Positions 61,192 through 64,000 of a DNA stretch of 64,000 nt are shown here, piece by piece. How positions within the stretch are numbered: position 1 is the stretch's first letter; each line of letters begins with the position of its first letter. The DNA lies in contig JAFQPG010000015.1 of NCBI GenBank assembly GCA_017411835.1, positions 1 through 64,000 on the forward strand. Reading direction: 5' to 3'. Position numbers and translations under genes: made by a program. This DNA is from Ruminococcus sp. GTDB taxonomy: Bacteria; Bacillota; Clostridia; Oscillospirales; Acutalibacteraceae. Under the pieces are notes generated by a model, which did not search any database, was not told the DNA's origin, and worked only from the letters and a program-made list of their open reading frames with translations.

Positions 61192-64000
61192 GTGAAAAAC
61201 TTTAAAAGATTCTTAAGTCTGATACTCAGCATCGTTATGGTTGCATCTATGTTTACCGTTCTTGCAACTACACAGGCTTTTGCTGCAGACACAGACACAG
61301 CACAGACAAACGCTGTTACAAGTGCGGACAGTTTCTCATGGGATAACGCTTCTGTTTATTTCCTGCTTACTGACCGTTTTGTAAATGGCAACACTTCAAA
61401 TGACCACTCATACAACCGTCTTATCGACAGAAACGGCTCTGTTGTTACTAACGCTCAGCTCAACTCTGATGTAGCAACATTCCACGGCGGTGACTTCAAA
61501 GGTATTACAAACAAAATCAAAGAAGGCTACTTTGACGACCTCGGTGTAAACGCACTCTGGATTTCAGCTCCTTATGAGCAGATTCATGGTTACGTTATCG
61601 TAAACGAGGGTAAATCAAACTCTGTTAAGCACTATGCTTACCATGGCTACTACGCTCTTGACTACACTCAGACAGACGCTAACTTCGGTACAGCTGCTGA
61701 ATTTAAAGAGATGGTAGATACAGCTCACGATCATGATATCAGAATCGTACTTGATATCGTTATGAACCACCCTGGTTATAACACAATCTACGATATGAAC
61801 GAATACAACTACGGTGAGTTTATGTCAACCTGGGGTGGCCTCAGCTACGCTTTAGACCAGTATTATAACTGGAAATACAACGGTGACTACCACAAATCTA
61901 TCGACTATAATTCTTCTAGCGCTAAAGCAGGTTGGGCTAGATGGTGGGGTCCTGATTGGTTACGCTGTGGTATCGCAGGTTATCCGGCATTTGGTGGCGA
62001 CGATCTCACAAAATCAGCCGGTGGTGACCTCCCTGACTTCAGAACAGACTCAACTTCTGCTGTAAATGTTCCTACCTTCTTACAGGAAAAATGGCAGAAG
62101 GAAGGCAGAAAAACTCAGGAAATCAACGACCTTAATGCGTGGTTCTCAAAAACAGGCAATTCTAAGACTGTTAGAAACCACCTTGTTTACTGGCTCTCAG
62201 AATGGGTTAGAGAATACGGTGTTGACGGTTTCAGATGCGATACTGCTAAGCACGTTGAGCTTCCTTCTTGGAAGGCTCTTTCTGACGAATGTACAAAGGC
62301 TCTTAACGAATGGAGAGCAAACAACAAAGGTAAGGTTGAGGCAGCTTCTTGGACAGACGATTTCTGGATGACTGCTGAAGACTACGGCTCAGGCGTAAAC
62401 AAAGACAACTACTACACACAGGGCGGATTTGATTCAAAAATCAACTTCCAGTTCACTGGTGGCGGCGGTGTTCCAAACGCCGGTTCTATCAACAACACAT
62501 ATTCTGAGTATGCTAACAAAATCAATAATGACCCTAACTTTAACGTACTTACATACATTTCTTCACACGATACTGCACTTTGCAGAGGCGACCTTATTTA
62601 TCAGGGTTCAGCATTCCAGCTTATGCCTGGTGCTATCCAGATTTTCTACGGTGACGAGTCAAACAGACCACTCGTAAATTCTTCTATCAATGGCGTTAAG
62701 GACCATCTGCTCCGTTCTGATATGAACTGGAACTCAATGGATAAGAACGTACTTTCTCACTGGCAGAAGGTTGGTCAGTTCAGAAACAACCACGTTGCTG
62801 TTGGCGCAGGTTCACATACTTCACTTAATGCTACAAGCGGTGTAGGCTTTGCAAGAGAATACAACAAAAACGGTGTTAACGACACAGTATTTGCTGTAAT
62901 CAACGCAAACAAAAACACAAACGTAACACTCACAGTAAACGGCATCGTTGCTGACGGTACAGTTCTTAAGAACACCTACAACGACACAACTGCTACAGTA
63001 TCAGGCGGTAAGGTTACATTTAACTCAGGCGCTAACGGTACTATCCTTATGGAAGTTGCAGGTGCTTCAAAATCACCTGACGTATCTGTTTCAAACACAG
63101 GCGGCAACTTCGCTGATACACTTTCAATCACAGCAACATTAAACGAGTACGCTACAAGCGGTACATACAAAATCGGTAACGCTTCTGCTGTAACTTTCAC
63201 AGGCTCAAAGACATTCACAATCGGTGCTGATATGGACTTTGACGAGTCTGTTACAATCAAGTTTACTGCAACAAACGGCACAGAAACAAAAGAGCGTTCA
63301 TACACATATACAAAGATTGACCCTAACGCTACACCATTTAAGTTCCCTAACGAGAGAACTGTTTATCTTGTAGATACAGCTTCTTGGGGCAGTGCTAGCG
63401 CTTACACATGGCCTACAGGCGGTGCCGGCGCTGTAACATGGCCGGGTACTGCAATGACTAAGGCAGGCACTTATGAGGGCAAGGACGTTTATGAATTCAC
63501 TGTTCCTGCAACTGATTCTAACATCATCTTCAACAGTGGTTCAGACGCAAATAAAACAGAAGACCTTACCTTCCAGGCTTACTCATACTATGACAATGGC
63601 GCTAAAAAGTGGGTTAATGTTGGTGCTCCTGTAATCCCTACAACACCTACAACTCCTACAACACCTACAAAGCCTACAACTCCTACAACACCAACTCAGA
63701 AGCCTACAACTGCTACACAGGCAACTCAGAGGCCTACAGACCCTAATGCAAAGCTCTTCTTGGGCGATACTGACTTAAGTGGCGTTGTTGATGTTCTTGA
63801 TGCTACATTAATTCAGAAGTACGCTGCGTCCATTGTAGCACTTAACTCACAGCAGTTAATCACAGGTGATGTAGACGAAGACGACGAAGTTACTGTAATT
63901 GACGCATCAATTATTCAAAAACATATTGCTAATATGACAGTAAAGCCAAACATCGGTGCACCTATCACTTCACAGGTTATTCCTACAACAGCACCAGACC
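61192..64000 (+). CDS. Dockerin-bearing GH13 alpha-amylase (amylosome), cut by window edge
   Basis: At least 936 residues; the gene runs off the right edge. GTG 61192 has AAAGGAAG 6 bases upstream. Order: signal peptide (to about 32), GH13 barrel with DIVMNH near 188, GFRCDTAKH (nucleophile Asp350), MTAEDYG (Glu396) and SSHD (Asp460), then beta domains, a CBM26-like starch-binding module near 717-810, a Thr/Pro linker, and a type I dockerin near 855-918 with two calcium repeats (GDTDLSGVVDVLDATLIQKY and GDVDEDDEVTVIDASIIQKH). Linker-like sequence follows, so the dockerin is internal. It degrades starch bound to a cohesin scaffold on the cell surface. Confidence 0.94.
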   Translation, partial: MKNFKRFLSLILSIVMVASMFTVLATTQAFAADTDTAQTNAVTSADSFSWDNASVYFLLTDRFVNGNTSNDHSYNRLIDRNGSVVTNAQLNSDVATFHGGDFKGITNKIKEGYFDDLGVNALWISAPYEQIHGYVIVNEGKSNSVKHYAYHGYYALDYTQTDANFGTAAEFKEMVDTAHDHDIRIVLDIVMNHPGYNTIYDMNEYNYGEFMSTWGGLSYALDQYYNWKYNGDYHKSIDYNSSSAKAGWARWWGPDWLRCGIAGYPAFGGDDLTKSAGGDLPDFRTDSTSAVNVPTFLQEKWQKEGRKTQEINDLNAWFSKTGNSKTVRNHLVYWLSEWVREYGVDGFRCDTAKHVELPSWKALSDECTKALNEWRANNKGKVEAASWTDDFWMTAEDYGSGVNKDNYYTQGGFDSKINFQFTGGGGVPNAGSINNTYSEYANKINNDPNFNVLTYISSHDTALCRGDLIYQGSAFQLMPGAIQIFYGDESNRPLVNSSINGVKDHLLRSDMNWNSMDKNVLSHWQKVGQFRNNHVAVGAGSHTSLNATSGVGFAREYNKNGVNDTVFAVINANKNTNVTLTVNGIVADGTVLKNTYNDTTATVSGGKVTFNSGANGTILMEVAGASKSPDVSVSNTGGNFADTLSITATLNEYATSGTYKIGNASAVTFTGSKTFTIGADMDFDESVTIKFTATNGTETKERSYTYTKIDPNATPFKFPNERTVYLVDTASWGSASAYTWPTGGAGAVTWPGTAMTKAGTYEGKDVYEFTVPATDSNIIFNSGSDANKTEDLTFQAYSYYDNGAKKWVNVGAPVIPTTPTTPTTPTKPTTPTTPTQKPTTATQATQRPTDPNAKLFLGDTDLSGVVDVLDATLIQKYAASIVALNSQQLITGDVDEDDEVTVIDASIIQKHIANMTVKPNIGAPITSQVIPTTAPD

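Noticed and set aside
61883..63305. Several 60-109 residue frames inside the amylase
   Set aside because: They are shadow frames of the long amylase gene, whose frame is continuous and carries all GH13 motifs.

Overview
The window reads as a chromosomal stretch of a low-GC, Gram-positive, spore-forming gut Firmicute, most likely a ruminococcal starch degrader of the Ruminococcus bromii type. The best evidence is the gene cut by the right edge (61192 onward): a secreted GH13 amylase with a CBM26-like starch-binding module and a type I dockerin, the signature of amylosome enzymes. Also consistent are a sporulation sigma factor (sigG), a T-box-controlled alaS, flavin-dependent ThyX, and TTG/GTG starts with strong Shine-Dalgarno sites. 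Species assignment is inference.

Positions 1-8785 are an accessory region, probably the end of an integrated mobile element beside a tRNA cluster. It holds a hairpin-rich noncoding block (164-562), two DUF3846-like proteins, an SSB, a type III toxin-antitoxin locus (ToxI-like pseudoknot RNA, attenuating terminator, ToxN-like RNase), a small membrane protein, a three-gene RHH/small protein/HipA-like kinase operon with a repeated operator, a run of small unknown phage/plasmid-type genes (one interrupted by an in-frame TGA), an autoinhibited-type Fic protein, and a promoter-headed, highly structured noncoding region (8123-8745). Five sense-oriented copies of a conserved palindrome (core TGTCCCTCGAAGGGACA) follow stop codons here. 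The ToxN-like and HipA-like proteins, though unrelated, end in the same 15-residue tail.

Positions 8786-12601 hold five leftward tRNAs (Val, Asp, Phe, Gly, Cys), hslO, a methyltransferase, a YerC/TrpR-like regulator, an ArsP_2-type permease and two rightward tRNA-Ser genes. At 12645-12816 is an inverted array of AATGATGT mini-hairpins before a four-helix-bundle (S23/Avd-like) gene. From 14.1 to 28.3 kb are envelope and housekeeping genes: a PHP phosphatase, an NlpC/P60 hydrolase, MscL with a zinc ribbon, TyrS, YgiQ, FtsK/SpoIIIE, UppP, TepA-like ClpP, a CNNM/CBS protein and rubrerythrin.

From 28.3 to 48.0 kb nearly everything is leftward in tightly overlapping operons: RNase M5-like, HolA, ComEC, a phosphoribosyltransferase, HIT, DacA, PlsY, Der, a DUF512 radical SAM protein, RpmF-YceD, AlaS with its T-box, peptidase U32, MltG, 5-FCL, DJ-1, DUF2156, Tmk and ThyX. 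From 48.2 to 51.5 kb is a rightward group of small membrane proteins, a paired chromate transporter and an aquaporin. SigG, RmuC, an S1-domain protein, a lipoprotein cyclophilin, a HAD hydrolase, the polyamine transporter potABCD and the amylase complete the window.
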